In this document: piece after piece, positions 18,153 through 26,415 of the stretch
How positions within the stretch are numbered: position 1 is the stretch's first letter
How the letters are laid out: each line of letters begins with the position of its first letter
Source of the DNA: Aeromonas finlandensis
GTDB lineage: Bacteria > Pseudomonadota > Gammaproteobacteria > Enterobacterales > Aeromonadaceae
Reading direction: 5' to 3'
NCBI RefSeq assembly: GCF_000764645.1
Contig: NZ_JRGK01000061.1
Span: 1 to 64,000, forward strand
DNA length: 64,000 bases
Position numbers and translations under genes: made by a program
The notes under the pieces: model-generated
What the model saw: the letters and a program-made list of their open reading frames with translations, nothing else
Database searches by the model: none
What the model was told of the DNA's origin: nothing

Positions 18153-19814
18153 TTATTGGGGGTAAGGAACCCACTCGCCCTGTCCCAGTTTGATGTGATA
18201 GCCATCTTGATAATGCACCACCACGGTTCCCTGGTTCTCCGACACCATTGGGGTTTTAGGCAGGTTGTTCAGCAAACCATCCCAATCGATGGTCGGGGCA
18301 TCAAACAGATCACTCCCCAGCGTTTTTGCAACCAGCTCGGACATGGCGAGGTAACTGCTTTCTCCTGTGATATGGCGGGTTGGCTCATGGGGGGCACGAG
18401 TGCCGATAAAGGCAATTCCGACTGGAATACGGGTAATGGCAGGGCTGGGAATATCGCGCAAACCTGACATTTGCATGCGATCACCGGCGAGGGCCGCACC
18501 ATGTTCCGGCACCACTACCACCATCACCTTGCGCCCGGATCGATCCAGCTCAGAGAGGAAGTGATCCAGTTGATCCAGCAAGGTTCTCAACCTCGCCTTG
18601 TAGGGTGCAATCTGCCGATTTTTGGCATAACGATTGCCATCGTGCAGGGCAATCAGGTTAAAGAAGGTGGCATTGCGAATGGCCTGGCTCTGGCCTCGCT
18701 CATTCAACCAGCGCGCAAACAGGGCATCATCCCGATAGATGGGCTCACCATCAAAAGAGGCCAAATCATGTGGCAAGTCTTTCCTGCTCATGGGTTCCGT
18801 CTCGAGCGAGACCAGCTCTTTCAGCTCCTTGAGGTAATTACCAAACGCGCCGGAGTGATCCAGTGCCACCTGTTTCTCGAAGCCCAATTGAGCCAACTGA
18901 TCCATTAACAGGCACTGTTTGGGGGCGGCCAGATAGAGATCCTGATGACTGGGCTGACCACAGCTGGCACGCAGCAGACGAATGGATGCCGGGCCGCTGT
19001 AAGAGGTGGCCGAGTTAAAGCTGTCGAACATCACGTCGAAACGCCGCCACACCGGATGCTCCTGCAGACCGCTCGCCTCCACATCGCTCCAGGCCAGGGA
19101 GCAGATGTTAATGATGAGCACGTCAAAGGGTGTCGCCTTGGCCGGCAACTGCTGCGGAAAGCGGGTTTCGCGCCCACGCTCTGCCTGATAGAAGTCATTG
19201 AGATAGGCATTGAGGTTGGCACTGGTGGGGGGAGCACTCTGGCCAAGCTGCTGTTCCAGTTCCGCTGCCCCCTGCCCGTTGTCCACAAGACCGTTAACCG
19301 GTTGGGCAGCCACACTGGATGCAGGAGCACTCCCCTCTGGCAGGACACGCAACAACTGGGGGGAGAGCCACAGCCAGAGCAGCGCGGCCAGCACCCAGGG
19401 GGTAAACCGTAACCACTGCGCCATAAACAGGTAGGTCGTCAGCATGACAAAACCAGCCCCGACCATCTCCCAATTGATGAAGCGCTCGAGCAACTCCAGC
19501 CAGTAATCAGCCGTAAAAGAGAAAACCTGTCCTCCCTGGCTGACAATGCTCTCGAAACCGGGCAGCCAGGTGTCGTGATATAAGAGCCCGACACCTACCG
19601 GCAGGGCGATCCACGACCGTGCCCGCCGCATCAGCGTCGAGGGGAGCGGAAAGAGCAGAAACGCGGCAAAGACCAAATTGGCCAGCGGGTGAAAATTGAG
19701 ATATCCCCCCCACAGCAACGCCAGTTTGCCCAGAAAATAGAGGTTCCAGCCCCCCAAACCAAACCAGTTCAAGGGAAAGGGAGAAAGAGAGTCTGAAGAT
19801 GTATGTCGCGTCAT
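18153..19814 (-). CDS. bcsG: Cellulose phosphoethanolamine transferase BcsG
   Basis: Membrane-bound zinc enzyme that transfers phosphoethanolamine from phosphatidylethanolamine to cellulose. The 553-aa protein has about five N-terminal membrane helices (to about residue 155) and a periplasmic alkaline-phosphatase-fold domain with the nucleophile region NSATSYSGPASIRLLRASCG (Ser in SYSGP) and a VVPEHGAAL zinc block. The ATG at 19814 is chosen although its ribosome site is weak; a TTG 36 bp upstream is an alternative. It is the first gene of this bcs operon, whereas in E. coli bcsG belongs to the separate divergent bcsEFG operon. Confidence 0.92.
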   Translation of the reverse strand: MTRHTSSDSLSPFPLNWFGLGGWNLYFLGKLALLWGGYLNFHPLANLVFAAFLLFPLPSTLMRRARSWIALPVGVGLLYHDTWLPGFESIVSQGGQVFSFTADYWLELLERFINWEMVGAGFVMLTTYLFMAQWLRFTPWVLAALLWLWLSPQLLRVLPEGSAPASSVAAQPVNGLVDNGQGAAELEQQLGQSAPPTSANLNAYLNDFYQAERGRETRFPQQLPAKATPFDVLIINICSLAWSDVEASGLQEHPVWRRFDVMFDSFNSATSYSGPASIRLLRASCGQPSHQDLYLAAPKQCLLMDQLAQLGFEKQVALDHSGAFGNYLKELKELVSLETEPMSRKDLPHDLASFDGEPIYRDDALFARWLNERGQSQAIRNATFFNLIALHDGNRYAKNRQIAPYKARLRTLLDQLDHFLSELDRSGRKVMVVVVPEHGAALAGDRMQMSGLRDIPSPAITRIPVGIAFIGTRAPHEPTRHITGESSYLAMSELVAKTLGSDLFDAPTIDWDGLLNNLPKTPMVSENQGTVVVHYQDGYHIKLGQGEWVPYPQ

Positions 19815-20217
19815 TGAAACCGGTCTGGCTGTCACCACCAAACCGGACAATTGCGGCCAGGGCTCAACCTCAAAATTGATAACAAAGTTATTTAGCCCAG
19901 CAGCATAGCATGTGGCTAGTTAAATATCTTTATGCGTGTTTTTCATACAGCATGACATGCCAATTAAATGCCAGTTATTAGCTGCATGATTCAAAAGTCA
20001 TTTTTTGTTCATTTTATTACTAAAAACAACAAAGAGCCCCACTTTACTCCCGTTTCTGGGATCCAAATTCCATTACACCGCAGGCTCCAGCGCACTGAAC
20101 ACGGTCTGCATATACGCTCCGGCATGCGAACTGCTTGAGGCGTAATGGGGATTACGCCATGATGTCCAGCCCGGCTGACCGCCGGTTTTACTGGACAGTC
20201 AATTTCAAGGATCCCCC
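19815..20217. promoter_or_regulatory. Divergent promoter region bcsG / tyrB
   Basis: About 400 bp with no credible gene, AT-rich in the bcsG-proximal half. It must contain the minus-strand bcs promoter and the plus-strand tyrB promoter. The one clear element is the inverted repeat at 20139-20158. No TyrR box is evident. Confidence 0.6.
20139..20158. promoter_or_regulatory. Perfect inverted repeat upstream of tyrB
   Basis: GGCGTAAT-GGGG-ATTACGCC, 8-bp perfect arms, 60 bp before the tyrB ATG. It could be an operator or a leader hairpin. It matches no regulator consensus known to me. Confidence 0.5.
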
Positions 20218-21414
20218 ATGTTTGAACACGTCGATGCCTATGCTGGCGACCCCATCCTGACGCTAGTCGAGACCTTCCACAAAGACACCCGCGAGCAGAA
20301 GGTGAACCTGGGGATCGGCCTCTATTACGACGAGCAGGGCCGCATTCCGCTGCTGCCGTCGGTACAGCAGGCCGAAGCCCAGCGCGCTGCCGCCCCGGCG
20401 CCGCGCCCCTACCAGCCGATGGAGGGTGCCGCCAACTACCGCACCGCGGTGCAGCACCTGCTGTTTGGTGCCGACCATGAAGCGATCAAGGCGGGACGTA
20501 TCGCCACCATCCAGACCATCGGCGGCTCAGGCGCGCTCAAGATCGGCGCCGATCTGCTCAAGCGCTACTTCCCAACCTCCGAGGTGTGGGTCAGCAATCC
20601 CACCTGGGATAACCACAAGGCGATGTTCGAGGGTGCCGGCATCAAGGTGCACGACTACCCCTACTACGATGCGGCTACCGGCGGCGTGCAGTTCGATGCC
20701 ATGCTCGACTGCCTGAACACCTTGCCAGCCAAGAGCATCGTGCTGCTGCACCCCTGCTGCCACAATCCGACCGGGGTGGATCTCTCCCGCGCCCAGTGGG
20801 ATCAGGTCATCACGCTGGTGGTCGAGAAGAACCTGATCCCCTTTATGGATATCGCCTATCAGGGCTTCGGTGACGGGCTGGAAGAGGATGCCTACGCCAT
20901 CCGCGCCATGGTGGCCGCCGGGGTCAGCTTCTTCGTCAGCAACTCGTTTTCCAAGAACCTCTCCTTCTACGGCGAGCGCTGCGGCGGCCTGTCGGTGATC
21001 TGCAAAGATGCCGAAGAGGCGAGCCGGGTACTGGGGCAGATGAAGGCCACCGTGCGTCGCAACTACTCCAGCCCCCCCACCCACGGTGGCCAGATCACTG
21101 CGGCGGTGATGAGCCAGCCCGCGCTGCACGCCATGTGGGTCGAGGAGGTGACCGAGATGCGCACCCGCATCAAGGGGATGCGCCAGAAGCTGTTCGAGGT
21201 GCTGAGCGCCAAGGTCCCGGGCCGCGATTTCAGCTACTTCATCAACCAGCGCGGCATGTTCAGCTACACCGGCTTCACGCCGGAGCAGGTGGATCGCCTG
21301 CGCGAGGAGTTCGCCGTCTATCTGGTGCGCTCCGGCCGCATGTGTGTGGCGGGCCTCAACAGTCGCAACGTTGACTATGTGGCCGACGCCATGGCCGCAG
21401 TGCTCAAGGGCTAA
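20218..21414 (+). CDS. tyrB: Aromatic amino acid aminotransferase
   Basis: PLP-dependent class I aminotransferase carrying out the last step of tyrosine and phenylalanine synthesis, also active on aspartate and possibly leucine. The 398-aa protein has the PLP lysine K246 in [14 protein letters not shown], the HPCCHNPTG motif (179-186) and a C-terminal CVAGLNSRN substrate-binding Arg segment. The family is shared with AspC; TyrB is preferred on overall similarity, but exact specificity cannot be proven from sequence. It is monocistronic, with a strong terminator just downstream. Confidence 0.9.
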   Translation: MFEHVDAYAGDPILTLVETFHKDTREQKVNLGIGLYYDEQGRIPLLPSVQQAEAQRAAAPAPRPYQPMEGAANYRTAVQHLLFGADHEAIKAGRIATIQTIGGSGALKIGADLLKRYFPTSEVWVSNPTWDNHKAMFEGAGIKVHDYPYYDAATGGVQFDAMLDCLNTLPAKSIVLLHPCCHNPTGVDLSRAQWDQVITLVVEKNLIPFMDIAYQGFGDGLEEDAYAIRAMVAAGVSFFVSNSFSKNLSFYGERCGGLSVICKDAEEASRVLGQMKATVRRNYSSPPTHGGQITAAVMSQPALHAMWVEEVTEMRTRIKGMRQKLFEVLSAKVPGRDFSYFINQRGMFSYTGFTPEQVDRLREEFAVYLVRSGRMCVAGLNSRNVDYVADAMAAVLKG

Positions 21415-21422
21415 TACGCACC

Positions 21423-21449
21423 AGCCCCGCTCACGCGGGGCTTTTTTTG
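21423..21449 (+). terminator. Rho-independent terminator of tyrB
   Basis: AGCCCCGC / GCGGGGCT stem with a 4-base loop followed by seven Ts, 9 bp after the tyrB stop. Confidence 0.95.
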
Positions 21450-21583
21450 TCTGTTGCGTTCACTGTCACCTCTTGATGGGTCTGCTCACCCTCCCCCGGC
21501 TGTGAGAGAATGCCAGCGGCTCACGTTGAATCTTCCTGGTTCCGAGCCTGTTTATCTTCATCCGCTTATCTTCAGGAGCCACT

Positions 21584-22516
21584 ATGGATCTGATCGCACT
21601 CTCTCGGCTGGGAGGTCGCCATCTGGTCACCCTGCACCTGCTGCTCGACAACCAAAGCGTCACCCGCACCGCCGAGCGGCTCTGTACCACCCCCTCCACC
21701 GTCAGTAAAACCCTCAACCAGCTGCGGGATCTGCTGGGGGATCAACTGCTCTACCGCCAGGGTAACCAGCTACTGCTCACCCCCATGGCCGAGCGACTGG
21801 CTCCGACCCTGCACCGGCTGCTGGGGGAGCTGAACGGTCTCACCCGCCAGAACGCCTTCAACCCGCAGCAGTGGCAGGGCACCTTGCGACTGGGATTGCG
21901 CGAGAGCGTGATGACCTGGCCGGTGGGCCCCATTCTGGGTCAGCTGATGAAAGAGGTGCCGGGCATGGTGCCGGAGATCTGGAACAAGGATGAGCAGGGG
22001 CTGGAGGCGCTGGCGGCGGGCAAGCTCGACTTCGTGATCCTGCCCCATGACCAGAGCCAGCCGTTGCCCCGTCAGCCGGGGCTGGTGTGGGAGACCCTGC
22101 GGGAGGAGAAGCTGGTCTGCCTGCTGCGCAAAGATCACCCGGCGCTGGCCAAGCCCTGGGATCTCGATGCCTACCTGAGCGGGCGCCATATCGCCATTCG
22201 GGATCAGGAGCTGGCCAACCCCTTCTTCGAGCAGAGCCTGGCCCAGCAGCAGGGACGCCGCCAGATTGGCGCCACCCTGCCAGACTTTTCCAGCGCAGCG
22301 GCCCTGCTACCCCAAACCGACCTGATCCTCACCGCCATCGGTGGCTGGGCAGCCTGCATGGCCAGTCAGCCGGATCTGGTGATGCGTCCGGCCCCGTTCG
22401 ATTACGGCAAGGTGAGTCACAGTCTGGTCTGGTACGGCCCGGCCGGTGACGGCTCGGCCCGCCACTGGTTCCGCCAGCGGATCCTGCAACTGGGTCGCGA
22501 GTTGATACAGCCCTGA
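21584..22516 (+). CDS. LysR-family transcriptional regulator
   Basis: A 310-aa LysR-type regulator. The N-terminal winged helix-turn-helix (about residues 10-68; SVTRTAERLCTTPSTVSKTLNQLRDLLGDQLLYR) is followed by an effector-binding domain with two alpha/beta subdomains. The N-terminal pattern resembles the NodD/LeuO-like subgroup. A good ribosome site (AGGAGCC) precedes the ATG. No partner gene is divergent from it: tyrB lies upstream on the same strand behind a terminator, so the target is unknown. Confidence 0.88.
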   Translation: MDLIALSRLGGRHLVTLHLLLDNQSVTRTAERLCTTPSTVSKTLNQLRDLLGDQLLYRQGNQLLLTPMAERLAPTLHRLLGELNGLTRQNAFNPQQWQGTLRLGLRESVMTWPVGPILGQLMKEVPGMVPEIWNKDEQGLEALAAGKLDFVILPHDQSQPLPRQPGLVWETLREEKLVCLLRKDHPALAKPWDLDAYLSGRHIAIRDQELANPFFEQSLAQQQGRRQIGATLPDFSSAAALLPQTDLILTAIGGWAACMASQPDLVMRPAPFDYGKVSHSLVWYGPAGDGSARHWFRQRILQLGRELIQP

Positions 22517-22540
22517 ACCGGGCAACATCTGTGATGAGTT

Positions 22541-22571
22541 GATGTCTCGTCGCAAAGGGCGACGAGACATC
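22541..22571. terminator. Hairpin terminator between convergent genes
   Basis: GATGTCTCGTCGC / GCGACGAGACATC, 13-bp perfect stem with a 5-base loop, between the LysR regulator stop (22516) and the DUF1820 gene stop (22587). T-runs are poor, but stem strength and placement support a shared terminator. Confidence 0.7.
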
Positions 22572-22586
22572 AATGGCAGTAAGGGA

Positions 22587-22910
22587 TCAGGGGCGTTTGG
22601 TGTAGATGGGGCTGGGGAAGGAGGCGACGTTGCTGCCCAGATCCGTGATGCGGGCCGCCCCCTGCTTTCTGACCTGATCGATGCGCAGCACCTGATGCAT
22701 GGGGATCAGGGTGTGGCGCACATCGGCAAATTCACTCTTGAGCTTCTCGTGACTGGGATCGACGATGAGCGCCGTGTGGTTGTCCCAGACAAAGTCGGCA
22801 ATCTCGATAAAACCGAACAGCTGGCCCTGATTGACTTCGCGCACATAGACTTCGTAGCGCTCGCTGTGGCAAATAAACTGAACCCGATATAACGCCTTGC
22901 TTTCACTCAT
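22587..22910 (-). CDS. DUF1820 family protein
   Basis: A 107-aa soluble protein of unknown function. It follows the DUF1820 pattern: YRVQFICHSERYEVYVREV near the N-terminus, then LFGFIEIADFVW, a VDPSHEKLKSEFADV block and an IPMHQVLRIDQV strand. There is no signal peptide or membrane segment. It is a single gene flanked by a terminator hairpin downstream and a 138-bp spacer upstream. The family is widespread and conserved in gammaproteobacteria but uncharacterised. Confidence 0.85.
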   Translation of the reverse strand: MSESKALYRVQFICHSERYEVYVREVNQGQLFGFIEIADFVWDNHTALIVDPSHEKLKSEFADVRHTLIPMHQVLRIDQVRKQGAARITDLGSNVASFPSPIYTKRP

Positions 22911-23048
22911 GATTATCTGTCATTGAGGGGGAAGAAGATGGCCATTATTCTAGCCGCCGTTCTCGCCCCCTCCAATAGACAGAAATCACAGTTGCGGCCT
23001 TTCCATTCCACTCCTCACGCCATGACGGTCACCGGATAACGCAGCCAC

Positions 23049-23951
23049 TCAGACCATCAAGGCAGGCAGTGACACCGGCCCCAGCCCCGCTGCGCGCAAG
23101 CGGCTGGCCAGCTGTTCCAGCTCGGTTTGGCTGGCCTCTGGCCATTGCGCGGCCTCCCCGCGAACCCCGTGGTGGCGAAAGCCGTTGATGCGGATCGGCA
23201 CCGGCCCAAGCTGCTGCAAGAAGGCGGCGAGATCCGCGTCCAGCTCACCACTCGCATCCAGAAAATCGCTCTTGCCCGGCACATGGAGCAGCCGCAGTTC
23301 AGTCAGCTTGCCGTGGCGTGCCAGCAGTTGCAGCGAGGCCAGCACCCGCTCGCGGCCATAGCCGGTCAGGGTGTGATGCACCGAGTCGCGCCACCCCTTG
23401 AGATCGAGCATGGCGCCGTCGAGCACTGGCAGCAGCCGCTGCCAGCCGGTCTCGGCCAGCGAGCCGTTGCTGTCGAGCAGGCAACTGAGATGAGCCAGAT
23501 CCGGCGCGGCCTTGATGGCGGAAAACAGCGCAACCACAAAGGGGAGCTGGGTGGTCGCCTCGCCGCCGGAGACGGTAATCCCGCTCAGCAGCGGGCCGTA
23601 GCGGCGCAGCAGGGCCAGCACCTCGGCCACCGTCATGGTGGCGGTTTTGGGGTTGGCGCTGCGGGGGCAGACATCCAGACAAGCGTCGCAGTCGGTGCAG
23701 AGCGCCGCCTGCCAGCGCACGCTGCGCTCGCCAGTGCGGCCCTCATCCAGAGAGAGGGCGCCGCTCGGACAGACCGCGAGGCAGTCGCCGCAATCGTCGC
23801 ACAGCCCGATGGTGTGGGGGTTATGGCAGCCGGGGCAGCGAAAGTTGCAGCCCTGCAGAAACAGCACCAGCCGGTTGCCCGGCCCGTCGACACAGGAGAA
23901 CGGCAGCACCCTGCTCACCAGGGCGCTGCGTGTTGGCAAAACATCAGCCAT
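23049..23951 (-). CDS. yjjW: Glycyl-radical enzyme activase YjjW
   Basis: Radical-SAM activating enzyme that installs the glycyl radical on its partner, presumably YjjI encoded just upstream (10-bp gap). The 300-aa protein has the activase CX3CX2C cluster motif (CNFRCPGC, near residue 34), two inserted 4Fe-4S ferredoxin-like motifs (CDDCGDCLAVCP and CTDCDACLDVCP) and the TVSGGEAT SAM-binding motif. Length fits the family. It is expected to work anaerobically. Confidence 0.93.
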   Translation of the reverse strand: MADVLPTRSALVSRVLPFSCVDGPGNRLVLFLQGCNFRCPGCHNPHTIGLCDDCGDCLAVCPSGALSLDEGRTGERSVRWQAALCTDCDACLDVCPRSANPKTATMTVAEVLALLRRYGPLLSGITVSGGEATTQLPFVVALFSAIKAAPDLAHLSCLLDSNGSLAETGWQRLLPVLDGAMLDLKGWRDSVHHTLTGYGRERVLASLQLLARHGKLTELRLLHVPGKSDFLDASGELDADLAAFLQQLGPVPIRINGFRHHGVRGEAAQWPEASQTELEQLASRLRAAGLGPVSLPALMV

Positions 23952-23961
23952 CAGGACGAAC

Positions 23962-25488
23962 TCAATACTCGCAGATGGTCGACTCGTGGGCGACCACTCG
24001 CGGTGCCCGCTGACGAATGGCGGTCACTTCGCTCGCCTCGGCACCGAGACAGGTGGTCTGCAAGCGCGACCCCTCCTCTGCGAAGCGGGCCACGTCGCTC
24101 TTGCGGATCATGTAGCCGGTCACCCGCACCAGATCGCTGTCGGCCACGTTGGCGGTGAACTCACGCATGCCGATGGCGAGCGCCCCCTTGCAGAGCTGCA
24201 ACAGCGCCTGCGGGTTCTGGCGGATGGTGGGATCCAGGGTCAGGATCTCGCTGATCCCCGAGTGGTAATAAGTGTGGTGCGGCGCCAGCGCCAGCACATG
24301 ACTGGCCGGATCCGGCTCATGACCGTAGGGAATGCGCACCCCGGGGGTAACAGCCACATCGATGCTGAGGCCACCTTGCGAGTGCAGCAGGGCGCGACCA
24401 CCCCAGGCATGGGTTTGCGGCGTCGTGGTCACATAGTCAGAGAGCTGGGCCGAGATGCGATAGCCCAGCTGGTTCGCCTCCTCGCCATGGCCGTAGCGAT
24501 CCGGCAGATTCTCTTTATCCATCAGGATATTGACCGCTTCCGCCATGCCGTAGATACCGAACATGGGGACGAAACGATCCTCATCCAGCAGCCCCTCCTT
24601 GACCAGGAAGCTGTCGAAGAAACCGGACTCATCATGGAGGAACGCGGCACGCGCTTCGATCAACTGGGAGGCCAGACGGCAGTAGTGGGGCAACAGGCAG
24701 CCAAGGAAATCATCGATCCCCTGGCACTGCTCGGCGACCCGCTTGAGGGAGATGCGCACCAGGGTATTGGCGCCACCCGCCTGCGGCAGGGCGTTGTAGC
24801 AGCTGACGATGCCAAAGCCACGATTGTCGAAGGTATCACGGTGGATCGGGTAGTTGGCGATGTGCGGCTTGCTGCACTCGGCGATGTTCTTCACCGCCTG
24901 CAACAGCAGGCTGTCCGGGGTCTGCTCCGGATCGTGGAAGAAGGTGAGGTTGGGCGCCACCTGCTTGAGCTCGTTGTCGATGCGCAGGATCAGGCGGCAG
25001 ATGCGGTTGTCATCCGGCCCGATGTTGACGTGCATGAAAGCGTCCGGCAGCACCCGATCCAGATAGACCCAGAACCCCTTCAGCTTGCGATAGAGGGTCT
25101 CGTCATCCAGCTCGCCGACAAACGGCAGCAGCAGATGGTCGAGTCGACCCAGCCAGACCGGGATGCCGGTAACGGAGGGGACGTGGTGATAGAGGATACG
25201 CAGGGCGTTAAGCGCCTCGTCGAAATCCTGCGGCGGTGCCAGCTCCAGCCAGGCAGAGCCCTGACTCAGGAATTTTTCATAGTCCGGCAGCACATAGCGC
25301 GGCTTGTAAGGAGCGTGACCTTCGAACATGTCACAGATAAATCCCTGCGCCATCGCCTCGGCGACTGCGGCAGGCAGGTCGGGGTAGGGCAACGCATTCT
25401 CGGCAGCCAGCGCCAAAGCATGGCTCTTCTGGGCGGCAGAGAGGTTGTGATCACGCACGATGCGCTGACAGGTTTCGATCAAAGACAT
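23962..25488 (-). CDS. yjjI: Glycyl-radical enzyme YjjI family (DUF3029)
   Basis: A 508-aa member of the YjjI family, paired with the radical-SAM activase YjjW. The C-terminal region contains RVTGY, corresponding to the glycyl-radical loop of pyruvate formate-lyase-like enzymes. The candidate radical glycine is in this motif about 40 residues from the end. The natural substrate is unknown. The ATG at 25488 has a textbook AAGGAG site 7 nt upstream; a longer in-frame extension into the spacer is not supported. The gene was not expected to be active under air, and no clear FNR site was found. Confidence 0.92.
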   Translation of the reverse strand: MSLIETCQRIVRDHNLSAAQKSHALALAAENALPYPDLPAAVAEAMAQGFICDMFEGHAPYKPRYVLPDYEKFLSQGSAWLELAPPQDFDEALNALRILYHHVPSVTGIPVWLGRLDHLLLPFVGELDDETLYRKLKGFWVYLDRVLPDAFMHVNIGPDDNRICRLILRIDNELKQVAPNLTFFHDPEQTPDSLLLQAVKNIAECSKPHIANYPIHRDTFDNRGFGIVSCYNALPQAGGANTLVRISLKRVAEQCQGIDDFLGCLLPHYCRLASQLIEARAAFLHDESGFFDSFLVKEGLLDEDRFVPMFGIYGMAEAVNILMDKENLPDRYGHGEEANQLGYRISAQLSDYVTTTPQTHAWGGRALLHSQGGLSIDVAVTPGVRIPYGHEPDPASHVLALAPHHTYYHSGISEILTLDPTIRQNPQALLQLCKGALAIGMREFTANVADSDLVRVTGYMIRKSDVARFAEEGSRLQTTCLGAEASEVTAIRQRAPRVVAHESTICEY

Positions 25489-25605
25489 GGGACACTCCTT
25501 CACGGACAGAGCCCATATCCTCACCTTTTGCAGGCTTTTTTTGAAGTGACATTCACAACATGCCGGATGTCCATATAAGACATCCAGTATCGACCGGACA
25601 ACCCC

Positions 25606-25650
25606 TTGAAAACACAAGGGGCCCTCTCTCGCGACAGGGCCCCCGTTCAG
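25606..25650 (-). terminator. Terminator after the L,D-transpeptidase gene
   Basis: On the minus strand, GGGGCCCT... GAGGGCCCC forms a strong stem, followed by TTGTGTTTT. A second smaller stem (CCCCTTG / CAAGGGG) overlaps its 3' side. It separates the transpeptidase gene from yjjI. Confidence 0.8.
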
Positions 25651-25654
25651 GCAA

Positions 25655-26134
25655 TCAGGGTTGGATGATGATAGGCGTGCCGGGTTCGATGGCGTTCCAC
25701 ACCTCATCGAGGTCATGGTTGAGCATGGCGATGCAGCCGTTGGTCCAGTTGGATGGCTGCAAGCGACGGTTGCCAATGCTGTTGCGCTGACCATGGATCA
25801 TGATCATGCCACCCGGACGAACTCCCAGTTCATTGGCTCGCTTGATGTCATCAAGGTTCGGATAGTTGATATGGATGGCTTTGTAGTAGCCGGAATTGGT
25901 CTTCTTGTAGTCGAGGGTGTAGCGCCCTTCCGGCGTACGCTGATCCCCTTCCTGCTGCTTGTGCCCCTTGGGCGCCGGGCCCAGTGCAATCCAGTAGCGC
26001 TTCAGTTCCTTGCCATCCTTCATCAGGGTCAGGCTATAGGTCGACTTCTTGACCACCACCAAATCGGCTTTTTCAGTAAAGGCAAAACTCAATGCGGGCC
26101 AAAGCCCCAACAAACACAGTAATACGGCTCTCAT
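25655..26134 (-). CDS. L,D-transpeptidase (YkuD domain) family protein
   Basis: Periplasmic cysteine peptidase/transpeptidase fold enzyme acting on peptidoglycan. The 159-aa protein has a signal peptide (about 1-20, LLCLLGLWPALSFAF) and the YkuD signature: HG of MIHGQRN and the catalytic cysteine in WTNGCIAM. The ATG at 26134 follows GAGGGA and gives a proper signal peptide; a longer frame upstream does not. It is short, without a LysM or other binding domain, so it is closer to the YafK/ErfK-like minimal members than to LdtA-E crosslinking enzymes. Its exact role is not determinable here. Confidence 0.88.
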   Translation of the reverse strand: MRAVLLCLLGLWPALSFAFTEKADLVVVKKSTYSLTLMKDGKELKRYWIALGPAPKGHKQQEGDQRTPEGRYTLDYKKTNSGYYKAIHINYPNLDDIKRANELGVRPGGMIMIHGQRNSIGNRRLQPSNWTNGCIAMLNHDLDEVWNAIEPGTPIIIQP

Positions 26135-26415
26135 TCCATCCCTCGACAAGCCGCTGGTGCGGGCTTTTCTTGTTACCAAATCATCTGAACAATGCCCGCC
26201 GAGTGGCGAGCGAGCGCCATGATATTGGATCGCCATCAATACTCAAGATGCCCGATAAAACATATCTTGGATCCCGCTTCGCCACGCCAGCCAGCAGGAG
26301 AAACTAAGTGTAACAATTAATATTTAAAACAATAGGATAGCTACATGTTTCAGCTCTGGTATCAGCGCTGATTATCGGTGATGATTAATTTTTACCTCAT
26401 CGACAGGATCATGCC

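Noticed and set aside
25489-25600. Candidate FNR or CRP site upstream of yjjI
   Set aside because: The palindrome TGTGAATGTCACT has the wrong spacing for CRP, and no TTGAT-N4-ATCAA match for FNR was found.
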